From positions 248,001-312,000 of the forward strand of contig NZ_VCRA01000008.1 in assembly GCF_005938385.1 (NCBI RefSeq): a DNA stretch of 64,000 nucleotides, written 5' to 3'. Of the stretch, positions 41,290 to 49,737 are shown in pieces. Position 1 is the stretch's first letter. Each line of letters starts with the position of its first letter. This DNA comes from Paenibacillus mesophilus. Its GTDB lineage: Bacteria > Bacillota > Bacilli > Paenibacillales > NBRC-103111. The position numbers and the translations under genes are program-made. A model generated the notes under the pieces. It saw nothing but the letters and a program-made list of their open reading frames with translations, had not been told where the DNA came from and did no database searches.

Positions 41290-41973
41290 TCACTTCTCTA
41301 TCAGTCGCATGCTATCTAATAGAAGCTTTAAACTTCTTCGTGCGGCGATTGCATCCCGGCTGCGAAGGGTGTTCAACACCTCAATATGGCCCTGAATCGC
41401 TGCCTCCAGGCTGTCGGTCTTCAGAACGAGCCTTTCCAGCTTGGTGAAGAAACTTTCAATGATCTCCGCCAATTGAATATAGAGGGTGTTGTGCGAGAAT
41501 CGGACAAGCGCGCGGTGGAAAGCCATGTTTAGGCTGATGAACCGCTCAGGAATATGACCATCCCGGTTCAGTTCGTCACATAGGCTTTCAAGCTCTTTGA
41601 ATTCTTCATCCGTTCCCGCTTGTATGGCCTTCTCTATCGCAGCAAGCTCAAGCGTTATTCTTAACTCCAACAGTTCCGATAGTTTCAAATTATTCGTTTC
41701 CCAATGGAAAAGCAGCTGTTCGGAGACTGGGGACAAATTCGGCTCACGGATAAAAACTCCTTCGCCATGTCGAATATGTACGAAGCCGATCATCTCGAGC
41801 GAGCTTAACGCCTCCCGGATGACCGTCCGGCTTACTTGCAATATTTTGACCAAATCTCTCTCCGAAGGGATCTTGGCCCCCGGCTTTAACTGATTTTCAA
41901 TTATGTATCTTTTAATTTTCTGACAAACGATTTGACTTAAGCTATACCGGTCCGTTTCCGTAATAGACTGCAT
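41290..41973 (-). CDS. FadR-type GntR regulator with FCD domain (downstream copy)
   Basis: A 227-residue regulator. The GntR winged helix (about 8-75) is QIVCQKIKRYIIENQLKPGA, KIPSERDLVKILQVSRTVIR, EALSSLEMIGFVHIRHGEGV. The FCD effector domain (about 90-220) has the helical blocks LLELRITLELAAIEKAIQAG and MAFHRALVRFSHNTLYIQLAE, with the His of FHRALV as a likely metal ligand. Related regulators sense hexuronates and other sugar acids. It follows its paralogue by 14 bases and probably acts with it on the GGTCTGACC sites around the pair. Confidence 0.9.
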   Translation of the reverse strand: MQSITETDRYSLSQIVCQKIKRYIIENQLKPGAKIPSERDLVKILQVSRTVIREALSSLEMIGFVHIRHGEGVFIREPNLSPVSEQLLFHWETNNLKLSELLELRITLELAAIEKAIQAGTDEEFKELESLCDELNRDGHIPERFISLNMAFHRALVRFSHNTLYIQLAEIIESFFTKLERLVLKTDSLEAAIQGHIEVLNTLRSRDAIAARRSLKLLLDSMRLIEK

Positions 41974-41987
41974 GAGGTCCCCTTTCG

Positions 41988-42662
41988 CTAAACGTACTGG
42001 TCAAGAACTTGCAAATGCTTTAACATGCCGGTTTTGGCCCCGGTGATGTCCTTATTCAGCATGCATTGATAAATTTCCTTATGCTCCTGCAAAGATATTC
42101 GGCTGTTGCCGAGAAGCTCGAATCTTTCTTTGCGGATATCATGGAAAAATTCGTACAGAAACTCGCTCAGTTCGGCAAAAATCTTGTTTCCCGTAGCCAA
42201 GAAGAGCGATCGGTGAAACTGGAGATCTTCCTCGATAGGCGGCTCGCCCATACTGATCTTCATTTCCATTTGGTCAATCCAGAACTCCAATCGCTTCAAG
42301 AGCTGCTCGTCGCTGCGCAAGATCGTCATTTCAATGGCGTTTAACTCCAAATATCTTCGGACTTCCAATAAATCGTTCATCTTCTCTTTATTTCGTTTCA
42401 GTTGGGAGGAAATATGGCCCGTAATGTTCCGTAGGGACTGATCCTTCACATAAATGCCGTCACCGGGCTTGATTTCGATGATCTCGATGATTTCCAGCGA
42501 CTTTAAGGCCTCACGAATGACGGTTCTGCTGACGGAGAAACGTTGTATCAGTTCTTTTTCCGACGGTAATTTATCGCCGGGGTTTAGCTGCTGTTCTTCA
42601 ATGAACTGTTTCATGCGATCGCTGACCATGTGGGAAAGCGTCTCTTTTTTGATACTTTCCAT
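41988..42662 (-). CDS. FadR-type GntR regulator with FCD domain (upstream copy)
   Basis: A 224-residue regulator of the same architecture as the next gene: winged helix MKQFIEEQQLNPGDKLPSEK, RFSVSRTVIREALKSLEIIE, then an FCD domain with LLEVRRYLELNAIEMTIL, EDLQFHRSLFLATGNKIFAE and a helical end. The two copies are clearly diverged. GGGAGAG precedes the ATG. A TTGACA-N17-TACACT promoter with a cre-like box and a GGTCTGACC operator lies upstream, suggesting autoregulation plus catabolite control. The ligand may be a sugar acid produced by the island enzymes (inference). Confidence 0.9.
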   Translation of the reverse strand: MESIKKETLSHMVSDRMKQFIEEQQLNPGDKLPSEKELIQRFSVSRTVIREALKSLEIIEIIEIKPGDGIYVKDQSLRNITGHISSQLKRNKEKMNDLLEVRRYLELNAIEMTILRSDEQLLKRLEFWIDQMEMKISMGEPPIEEDLQFHRSLFLATGNKIFAELSEFLYEFFHDIRKERFELLGNSRISLQEHKEIYQCMLNKDITGAKTGMLKHLQVLDQYV

Positions 42663-42698
42663 TTACTCTCCCGCCTATAAATTCAGTAAAAGTCATAT

Positions 42699-42707
42699 GG
42701 TCTGACC
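42699..42707. promoter_or_regulatory. FadR-type operator C before the regulator pair
   Basis: GGTCTGACC, the same palindrome as operator A, 37 bases before the start of the first FadR gene and downstream of its promoter. Binding here would give autorepression. Confidence 0.6.
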
Positions 42708-42751
42708 GGTTTGGTAGAGTGAAAAATAAACTTTGGTGTAACAGCAGCTTT

Positions 42752-42780
42752 AGTGTAAACGCGGTCAAAAGATTTGTCAA
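42752..42780 (-). promoter_or_regulatory. Promoter of the FadR pair with overlapping cre box
   Basis: Minus strand TTGACA, 17 bases, TACACT. The spacer and -10 contain TGACCGCGTTTACA (42754-42767; plus strand TGTAAACGCGGTCA), one mismatch to the cre consensus. The arrangement mirrors the SBP1 promoter. Confidence 0.65.
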
Positions 42781-42881
42781 TTCAATTCTCAACTCAATAC
42801 TAATTCCACCGTACCCGAACCGATGCCGGCTGCAGCCGGCCGACGCGCATTTAACGCTTCGACCGCCGCAGCGGCAAATCA

Positions 42882-43262
42882 TTACTCCGAATATCCCATC
42901 ATGCCTATGTAAGCCAAATTCGGCTGGGCGATATCCATTCTTCCGTACTGGATAATGACCTCGATATCGCTTCGGAACCGTAACGAATATTGCTTTTGTC
43001 TATCCAGTACGATACCGCCAGTATCGTTCGGGTCGTCCATGCGAAGGCATTTTACTCTCCTGGCGGGAACCGCAATCGGGATATTTTGATCCGGCTCCTT
43101 ATCCTCGTAATAAATATCCATGACGACTTCCGCATCCGCGTCTTGGCAGTTCAAGATCATGACCGCCTCATGGCCTTCGAAGCCGGCCTCGTCAATTTTG
43201 CCTTTGTAGGGCATATAGCCGTCCACGATATACCAATTTCTTGCTCCTTGTTTATTGCTCAT
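42882..43262 (-). CDS. ASRT-family (sensory rhodopsin transducer-like) protein
   Basis: A 126-residue beta-sandwich protein similar to Anabaena sensory rhodopsin transducer. Seen are ARNWYIVDGYMPYKGKIDEA, GHEAVMILNCQDADAEVVMD, IYYEDKEPDQNIPIAVPARR and the conserved ending IQYGRMDIAQPNLAYIGMMG then YSE. The family occurs widely without rhodopsins and has been proposed to bind sugars; no rhodopsin gene is present here. GGGAGG precedes ATG 43262. It is the ninth and last gene of the long operon, 32 bases after the beta-helix gene, so a carbohydrate-related binding role is likely. The 219-bp gap after it holds the FadR-pair promoter. Confidence 0.82.
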   Translation of the reverse strand: MSNKQGARNWYIVDGYMPYKGKIDEAGFEGHEAVMILNCQDADAEVVMDIYYEDKEPDQNIPIAVPARRVKCLRMDDPNDTGGIVLDRQKQYSLRFRSDIEVIIQYGRMDIAQPNLAYIGMMGYSE

Positions 43263-43294
43263 CGCATCCTCCCGTATTTCTGAATCCGTCTCCA

Positions 43295-45370
43295 TCACGG
43301 ACCGACTGGGGTACGCAGCTCCAACCAATCCGTTCCCAGTACATTGGAGCTGCCCGTCGTCAATTTCCGCCATTCCGATACGATATAGGGCCCGCCCGCA
43401 CCGATTACGATCGCCGGGTTGGCGTTCACCACAACTTTGCCTTTGACCCATTCCCCCACGCTCGGAGCGGCAATCCCGATATTCAGCTCGCCGGCGGGCT
43501 CGTCATGGCCGGACCAGACTGCGGGCGAATATTTGTCTAAGGCATACAGGGAAAACGAGCGAATCCGCAAATCGGCCGAACCTCTCCAGAACAACACCCT
43601 CACCTTCTTGACCGCATCGCTTACGGAGAAATACAGATCTTCCGGGCTGTCACTGCCGGTCGAGTAGCTTCCGCCGAAATATCCTCTCCAGAAAACAGTA
43701 CGGTTCACATAGGTTTTGACATACGGCTCGGGGTTCGTGCCCCCCGGGTGCATCAAGATTTGCCCGGAAGCATCGTAGCAGACGATATGGATGCGGCCTC
43801 CGTAACCCGGCTCGCTGTCTTGCTTGACGACGAATCTTTTGCACTTCGATGTCTCGATGAACACGCCTAGTGCCCCGAATGTCGAAGCCGAGACGTGTAC
43901 ATAATCCGGATGCAAACCGAGCCTGTAGGCGGGATATACGTCCGCGGTTTGAAACGAGCCGAAGCCGATTCCCGGAATGTGGACGGTCGTGCTTCCGTCG
44001 TAATAGCAAGCTTTACGATGCAGCGGCCCGGATGTAAAGATCAGGGCACTGAATTCGACCAGCCTGCCGAGCCGGGACCGGACCGCGGTCGACGGATATT
44101 GCGACAAATCGTCCGCTTTCGCGCTACCGTATCCGGCTTGCAGCTCGTTCGCATTCGATTGGTTCTTCGTTCGGATCGTGACGGGACTGTTGCCTTCATT
44201 GCGAATGTCCATAAAGAAATTCATACTTCCATGCTCGATCAGAACCGGCAGCGCCTCCTGCGGACTCGCCTTGATCGCGCTCAGCTCGAAGCTCGGTTTG
44301 TAGAACACGTTATTGTTGTTATTGACATAAGTCCCGTCCTGCGACGTAATCCGCACGCCGATGCGGCCTTTGCCTGGGTTCGCCCCAGTCGCGCACCAGA
44401 TCCTTCCGTTCAGGAACACGTTCTCGTTGCACCAGCCAACGCCCCCTCCCGCATTGCGGTTCGTCAGATCGATCGCGATTTTGTTGTTGGTCAGTGCGCC
44501 TAAATGGACTTCGTTATATACGAATCCAGCCGAAGCACCCAGGCACTGGACGCCGATCGTAAATCCTCTCGCTTCGACGATATGAATGTCGGAGCTGTAG
44601 CAATTGATCAGACGGATGCCGACACAGTCCTCGTTGAGCCAGTCCGCCTGGACGGCGCGCTGCACATTCAGCTTCAAATCCAAGAGCGAGTTGATCGCGG
44701 CGATGCCGCCTACCTCCAGACAAACAAGATTCGCGGTTCCCGTGTAGATTAAGGGGGCTTCCATCATCACATGGATATTGGCGGGAACGGTCACCGTCGA
44801 TTCCACCGCGTAACCCGTCGCAGCCGGAAAATATAGCGTCGGCTTGCGTACGGCCGAGGCGACGGACTGGGCGTAAGCGATCGCCCGAGCAATCGAAGCG
44901 GCATCATTCGTAGTACCGTCGCCCGCCGCACCGAACCACTTCACGTTAACCGTCCCGTCGGGCATGATCCGCTTGAACCGCTGGCCCGTGCTCGAGACGA
45001 CGACGGCCCCCGTATCGTCGACCGATGTCGTATCGTTCGGATCATAATAGAAATGTCCGTCTTGCCCCGCATCGGTCACATAGAACACGAATCCATGGGC
45101 GGTATTCGGTAGCCCTCTCAACTCCTCCAACGTGGTATCCCGAACGCAATGATCGCAGTGGGGGTCACCGTTTCCGTAGACGGACTTCCCGACGCTGCCG
45201 CTTTGTCCGGCTGCCTCCCGCATCCCCCCGGGCAGAAGCCCGGCGGCCGCGAATGCGGCCCCCGTTATGCCAAGTGAAGCCAGCAGCTTTCTGCGGGTGA
45301 GGATCGCGTTCATCCGCTCCTCCGTCGAACGCTCTCCCGACTCCGTACTTGCCCCTGTTTCTTCGGTCAT
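43295..45370 (-). CDS. Tat-exported right-handed beta-helix (pectate-lyase-superfamily) protein
   Basis: A 691-residue protein. The N-terminus carries a twin-arginine signal [20 protein letters not shown]. Residues about 130-400 begin with [20 protein letters not shown], the hallmark of the pectate_lyase_3/GH28-like beta-helix, followed by ladder-like segments ([20 protein letters not shown]). The C-terminal part (about 430-690) is beta-rich and unassigned. Such proteins are secreted lyases, hydrolases or surface spikes acting on acidic glycans. GGGAGGG precedes ATG. Export of a folded protein, possibly with cofactor, is implied by the Tat route. It lies in the long operon between the M24 and ASRT genes. 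Confidence 0.8.
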   Translation of the reverse strand: MTEETGASTESGERSTEERMNAILTRRKLLASLGITGAAFAAAGLLPGGMREAAGQSGSVGKSVYGNGDPHCDHCVRDTTLEELRGLPNTAHGFVFYVTDAGQDGHFYYDPNDTTSVDDTGAVVVSSTGQRFKRIMPDGTVNVKWFGAAGDGTTNDAASIARAIAYAQSVASAVRKPTLYFPAATGYAVESTVTVPANIHVMMEAPLIYTGTANLVCLEVGGIAAINSLLDLKLNVQRAVQADWLNEDCVGIRLINCYSSDIHIVEARGFTIGVQCLGASAGFVYNEVHLGALTNNKIAIDLTNRNAGGGVGWCNENVFLNGRIWCATGANPGKGRIGVRITSQDGTYVNNNNNVFYKPSFELSAIKASPQEALPVLIEHGSMNFFMDIRNEGNSPVTIRTKNQSNANELQAGYGSAKADDLSQYPSTAVRSRLGRLVEFSALIFTSGPLHRKACYYDGSTTVHIPGIGFGSFQTADVYPAYRLGLHPDYVHVSASTFGALGVFIETSKCKRFVVKQDSEPGYGGRIHIVCYDASGQILMHPGGTNPEPYVKTYVNRTVFWRGYFGGSYSTGSDSPEDLYFSVSDAVKKVRVLFWRGSADLRIRSFSLYALDKYSPAVWSGHDEPAGELNIGIAAPSVGEWVKGKVVVNANPAIVIGAGGPYIVSEWRKLTTGSSNVLGTDWLELRTPVGP

Positions 45371-45395
45371 TTATATCCCTCCCTATTGTTCATTA

Positions 45396-46589
45396 TCATT
45401 TTCCGGAATTTGCTTGCCACTTGGCGCTTAGTTCCCGGACAAGCCCGGACATCGGCTCATACCCGGCCTCCGTTACGATCAAGCTTTCTTCGATCCGGTT
45501 CGAGCCGTGCGGATGCCCGAACAAGCTTACATCTGTATTCACCGTCATGCCGACCTCGAATCTCGCTTCGGAATGCTCGTCCGGATAAGGCGATTCAGCC
45601 TCGGCGAGCCCGCATCCATGCAGCGGCGGATACAAGTCGTATTCGGTAACGCCTTTGTCGGCAAAATACGATTTCACCGCGCCAACCAGCTCCCCTTGTC
45701 TCGCCCCGGCCTTCAGCTTGGACAGCGCGATCCGTTCCGCTTCGACGAGCGTACCGATAAATTCCCGTTGTCCCTCGCTCATCTTGCCGGCTACAAAGGG
45801 GAAACCGACTGTGGACACATAGCCTTCAACCTGCACGGCAATGGCGGCCATAATCATATCGCCGTCCTCGATCATCTTCATCGTAGGCCTTCCGATAATC
45901 GTATCCACTCTCTTCCCGCTCATCAGAACGATAAACGGGATATGTTCCGCTCCCCGCCTCGTGCATTCCCCATAGGCGATCGCGGCCAGCTCGAGCTCGG
46001 TCATGCCCGGCCTTGCTTGCTCCATCATAAGCCTGTATCCGGCATCGGCGATCGCCGCCGCTCGTTTCAAACAAGCGACCTCATGCTCGCTCTTGCTCAT
46101 TCTCAGCTTGAACAATAGCTCTCCCGCATCCACGACTTCGATCCCCTCGAGACTGCTTTCAATGGCTTCAAGCAAGCTTCGCGGCATCGCATCGATTCCG
46201 ACGATCCCGACTCGCTTCAATCTGTGCGTTTGCGCCCCGTTCAGTTCGCGGAAAATATGTTTCAGGCTCGTATAGTGCGCGAAAGGGTAGTCGATGGGGT
46301 CCGGCACCGTTACGCATGTAAATTCGGGAAGAAGCCTGACGTCCCGCCACGCGCTCATCTCGCGGCAAAGCTGGTCTCCCTCCGGAGCTGCTATGACGAT
46401 CGGATCGCCGGCTAGAGGGACTATGGCGGCTCCTCTTTCGAATAAGGGCCAATAGTTGCTTATATATCGTAAATTTTCTTTCCGGTACTCGTCCCCGTAG
46501 ATCAAGCATGCCTGGATATCGTTCTCCCGCATCAGTTGCTTCAGCTTCTCCGCTCTTGCTGCAAATTGTTCGGCCGGGATGGCAGTCAT
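45396..46589 (-). CDS. M24 (creatinase/prolidase fold) family protein
   Basis: A 397-residue two-domain protein. The N-terminal creatinase-like domain (about 5-145, ACLIYGDEYRKENLRYISNY) precedes the pita-bread domain (about 155-395). The usual metal-binding Asp residues are missing: the expected DxG...D stretch reads MAAIAVQVEGYVSTVGFPFV. The His of PPLHGCGLAEAE and the Glu of RIEESLIVTEAG remain. This pattern resembles creatinase, which works without metal, more than aminopeptidases, so C-N hydrolysis of a small substrate is possible. ATG 46589 has AGAGGAG upstream; an ATG six codons earlier does not. Confidence 0.78.
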   Translation of the reverse strand: MTAIPAEQFAARAEKLKQLMRENDIQACLIYGDEYRKENLRYISNYWPLFERGAAIVPLAGDPIVIAAPEGDQLCREMSAWRDVRLLPEFTCVTVPDPIDYPFAHYTSLKHIFRELNGAQTHRLKRVGIVGIDAMPRSLLEAIESSLEGIEVVDAGELLFKLRMSKSEHEVACLKRAAAIADAGYRLMMEQARPGMTELELAAIAYGECTRRGAEHIPFIVLMSGKRVDTIIGRPTMKMIEDGDMIMAAIAVQVEGYVSTVGFPFVAGKMSEGQREFIGTLVEAERIALSKLKAGARQGELVGAVKSYFADKGVTEYDLYPPLHGCGLAEAESPYPDEHSEARFEVGMTVNTDVSLFGHPHGSNRIEESLIVTEAGYEPMSGLVRELSAKWQANSGK

Positions 46590-46607
46590 CGTATTCGCTC
46601 CTCTCAT

Positions 46608-48086
46608 TCAGTACATGCAGGTTCGAATCTTCATAAAGGAGGCAATCTGGCTCAGCTCTTCGGTCAAATCGCCATAGGCGATGATGCAGTGATGGGCGAA
46701 GCCTTCCTTGATCAATTCCTTGAGGAACGACTTCACCGGCTTCTCGAGCTGAACGACGGCCGTAATCTCTTCGCAAGGAATGTTGGCCGGTATAGGCAAC
46801 GCCCGTCCCCGGACGATCAGCATCTTGTAGCCTTCCGTATCGGCGATCAGATGTCCGAGTGTCACGACACCCTCCTTCAACGTATATTCAAAGCCGAAGC
46901 CTTGCCCTTTCAAGCCCCATTGTTCGGGGGAGCGGTTCACTTTGATCGTGCTCCGGTCGGTCGCATAATCCGTATCGGCATATCCGTGATGCACCATCAG
47001 GATCGCGTTCAGCTGCTCGTCGTACTCTCCCCACTCGGCGAAAGTCGGCGTCCGCCCGGTCAGACGGTTCATGATGCACATCATGATCAGACCGTGAATG
47101 TCCCCTTCGGTATTGACTACGTAGTCGCCCTCTTCATGCAGCATCGTATTGGCCAAATAAGGTGTCGTCCCCGTCTTCTCTTCGGTATAATGCTGGCCGA
47201 GCAGCGTGAGGGCATCGAGCCGGAACCGTTCCATCGTGCGCTTCAAGGCGACATAAAATTTCGCCGAACGCCATAGATCGTCTTCGCCCAGACCGACGAT
47301 ATGGAAGCGGCCTTTCGTCGACTCGATCACGTCCCGGATGTCTTCGTCCGACGCTTCCCGGAACTGCCGAAGCAGATGCTCAACCTGTATCGAGATGACG
47401 TTCGGCCCCAGCTTTCCTTTGACCGTCGTCTTGTCGTATTCGAAATCGTACATGCCCCTGAACACATGCCCGACTACGCCGATATTCATGCTCTTTAGGC
47501 TCGAATAAGTCTCATAAGCGCGGACGTACTTGCCGATTTCCTCATAAACGGCCTCTTCCTCAAGCGTCCCTACGACCACCTTCAAATCTTCGTACCAGCC
47601 CATCTTGCGGAACGTAGCGGCCAATTGCAGATTGGCGATCAAGCCGCTATTGCACAGAATGTGCTCGTAGTTACCGTCAAGCTTGATCGTATTCTCCGCT
47701 TGTGTATTAAACATGACAACCGGTACGTTCCTGACATGCGAGAGAGCCTGAATGGCCATATAATCGGGACAATACGTGCCAGCAACGTAAACGATCAGGT
47801 CCACTCTTTCCCTCTCGAGAGCCTGGCCCGCTTCTTCGGCCGAATCCAGCGTATCGATCAGCCCCGGCCAGACGACATTGCCGAGATGACTGCGCAGTTT
47901 GCCGCAAACCAGCGTCATATTGTGCAATACATCCGCCTTCAGACTGTTTGGGAACATTCTCCAATACTCGAAGAAGCCGACCGTGATCAATCCGATTTTG
48001 AGCGGCTTCCGTTCCGCTCTCTTGCCGATCAGGTCCCCGAATTCCGTTCCCTCGGCAACCTCGAAAGACTGTATGACTTCATTCAT
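46608..48086 (-). CDS. FucI/AraA-like sugar isomerase family protein
   Basis: A 492-residue protein of the L-fucose/L-arabinose isomerase superfamily. The first half has Rossmann-like units KIGLITVGFFEYWRMFP, VDLIVYVAGTYCPDYMAIQA, NVPVVMFNTQAENTIKLD, MNIGVVGHVFRGMYDFEYDK; the second half has DALTLLGQHYTEE, NTEGDIHGLIMMCIMNRLTG, AILMVHHGYAD, where metal-binding Glu/Asp/His are expected. It would interconvert an aldose and ketose or a related acid in the cytoplasm. Its start overlaps the amidohydrolase stop by eight bases. It belongs to a branch that lacks a tested substrate as far as I can judge. Confidence 0.75.
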   Translation of the reverse strand: MNEVIQSFEVAEGTEFGDLIGKRAERKPLKIGLITVGFFEYWRMFPNSLKADVLHNMTLVCGKLRSHLGNVVWPGLIDTLDSAEEAGQALERERVDLIVYVAGTYCPDYMAIQALSHVRNVPVVMFNTQAENTIKLDGNYEHILCNSGLIANLQLAATFRKMGWYEDLKVVVGTLEEEAVYEEIGKYVRAYETYSSLKSMNIGVVGHVFRGMYDFEYDKTTVKGKLGPNVISIQVEHLLRQFREASDEDIRDVIESTKGRFHIVGLGEDDLWRSAKFYVALKRTMERFRLDALTLLGQHYTEEKTGTTPYLANTMLHEEGDYVVNTEGDIHGLIMMCIMNRLTGRTPTFAEWGEYDEQLNAILMVHHGYADTDYATDRSTIKVNRSPEQWGLKGQGFGFEYTLKEGVVTLGHLIADTEGYKMLIVRGRALPIPANIPCEEITAVVQLEKPVKSFLKELIKEGFAHHCIIAYGDLTEELSQIASFMKIRTCMY

Positions 48087-48939
48087 TCCGCTTCCAACCC
48101 TTCCCGTTTCTTGATTTCATGACGCCATTCAGCAGACGAACGGCATTATGGTGAATGATATTGCTTATGTCGTCATCGTCGATTCCGGAGAACAGCACGC
48201 TGCCCAAGCCGTAATGCGGGTCATACCACGGGTAATCCGTCCCGAACAGCACCTTCTCCGAGGACGCCGCCCGAACCATTTTCCGGACCATGCCGCTTAA
48301 CCGATGCGTATCGCACAGATCCAAATAAACGTTCGGCAAAGAAGCCGCAATTTCGATCGCATAATCGCATTCGCCGGGAGCCGAGTGTCCGAGCAGGAAC
48401 GTAATGCTGTCGTAGCGCCGCGCCAGATCCGCGATCATTTGCGGAGGATTATACGGACTATGTCCCCATGTATGGGACAGCAGCAGCAGGTTGCGCTCGT
48501 TGGCGAACTCGTAGAACGGCCGGTACTTGTCACCGTTCAGCGGATATTTGTGATAGTCCGGAAGAAATTTGAAGCCAACGAATCCATCGCTTTGGTCAAA
48601 AGCGTCCAGGTACTTTTCCGGGCTGTCGGCATAATTCGGGTTGATCGTGCAATAACCATATATTCGATCCGGATACTTGGTCATTGCCTGCACGATCTCC
48701 TCATTTCCGGCGATCGGATCGAACAAAGCGCTGTGAGGAGCAGAGATGATCCACTCGATATTCTCCCGGTCCATCGTGCCGATCATCGACTCCAGACTCG
48801 CTTCCGGCAAGTACGCTCCATAGAAAGGACCCATATGGGTGTGCATGTCGATGATGGAAATGCTGCTCAGTCTGCCGGTCTCCGCGAACTCCCGGGCCAG
48901 CTTGGACGGATTTTTCATCGGAATCCGAATCCCGCTCAT
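48079..48939 (-). CDS. Amidohydrolase family protein with intact HxH motif
   Basis: A 286-residue amidohydrolase_2-type TIM barrel. The metal motif is intact: IIDMHTHMG with H33 and H35. Further signature pieces are DGFVGFKFLPDYHKYPLNG, LLLLSHTWGHSPYNPPQ, FLLGHSAPGECDYAIEIA and the catalytic Asp of LFGTDYPWYDP. Relatives are decarboxylases, hydratases and lactonases of sugar-acid or aromatic pathways. ATG 48939 overlaps the stop of the preceding amidohydrolase by four bases (ATGA). Together with that partner it may form a heteromeric or two-step enzyme. Confidence 0.85.
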   Translation of the reverse strand: MSGIRIPMKNPSKLAREFAETGRLSSISIIDMHTHMGPFYGAYLPEASLESMIGTMDRENIEWIISAPHSALFDPIAGNEEIVQAMTKYPDRIYGYCTINPNYADSPEKYLDAFDQSDGFVGFKFLPDYHKYPLNGDKYRPFYEFANERNLLLLSHTWGHSPYNPPQMIADLARRYDSITFLLGHSAPGECDYAIEIAASLPNVYLDLCDTHRLSGMVRKMVRAASSEKVLFGTDYPWYDPHYGLGSVLFSGIDDDDISNIIHHNAVRLLNGVMKSRNGKGWKRNE

Positions 48940-49721
48940 AGCCGCACCTCGTTCCATAAGCGTTCTATATTGCGATGCGTGATGTTGGCCAATTCGTCCG
49001 GGCCGATGTCCGCACCAAGGAGAGCCGCCAGCGGGCCTCCCATATGGTTGCTTGGATAATCCGATCCGAACACGATTTTCTCCGAGCCGAATTTGCCGCA
49101 TATGTCTTTGATTTCTCCCGCCGTCTGCATATCGCCGCTCTCGATTATAACGTTCGGGTACGCCCGGAGCAGCGGATACAGAAACCGGTTCGCGCTCCAC
49201 AACCCGTAATTGTGTATAATGACCGTCAGCTCCGGGTACTGCTGCAGGATGTCGTATACGTGCTGCCAGCCTGTGCTTGGAGACAAATATAACGGAATTC
49301 GGGCCGAGGCGATTTCCTGCACGAGCTCCCCCATCGTGACGGCGTTCAGCAAATACCGGTTCCGCTCCGGATAAGCCCGCAGCATGCGAACTCCGCTCGC
49401 TTTCATGCGGCGGAACAACGGCTCTGGAGCAAAATCCGCATCGGTAATCGGCGGTAATATCGTCCATGTCGGAATCAGCCTGCCTTCCGCCTTCCCGACC
49501 TCCTCCATTATGCGGCTATTGCCTGTTTCGGGGGATACGTCGATCATCGCATTGTGATAGACGACCGCCCCATCGATACCGCAATAATCGAGCTGCTCCA
49601 GCAGCTGCTCCGCATCCCTCGCCTGATCGACCCGCTCCCTCACGAAGAAATGCTCGTGGTTGACAACTTCGTAATTGACGGTCCGGTATCCGATCGCGCA
49701 GTTGCAATCGATTATTTTCAT
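48936..49721 (-). CDS. Amidohydrolase-like protein lacking the HxH metal motif
   Basis: A 261-residue TIM-barrel protein homologous to amidohydrolase_2. It opens MKIIDCNCAIGYRTVNYEVV: the canonical HxH is replaced by Cys-Asn-Cys. Later motifs remain, such as SGVRMLRAYPERNRYLL, LTVIIHNYGLWSANRFLYP and KIVFGSDYPSNHMGG with the conserved Asp. This belongs to a divergent branch that may work with a different metal site or without metal. AAGGAGG precedes ATG 49721. It is coupled by a four-base overlap to the normal amidohydrolase gene downstream, which hints at partnership. Confidence 0.82.
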   Translation of the reverse strand: MKIIDCNCAIGYRTVNYEVVNHEHFFVRERVDQARDAEQLLEQLDYCGIDGAVVYHNAMIDVSPETGNSRIMEEVGKAEGRLIPTWTILPPITDADFAPEPLFRRMKASGVRMLRAYPERNRYLLNAVTMGELVQEIASARIPLYLSPSTGWQHVYDILQQYPELTVIIHNYGLWSANRFLYPLLRAYPNVIIESGDMQTAGEIKDICGKFGSEKIVFGSDYPSNHMGGPLAALLGADIGPDELANITHRNIERLWNEVRL

Positions 49722-49737
49722 ACCACGCCTCCTTCGC

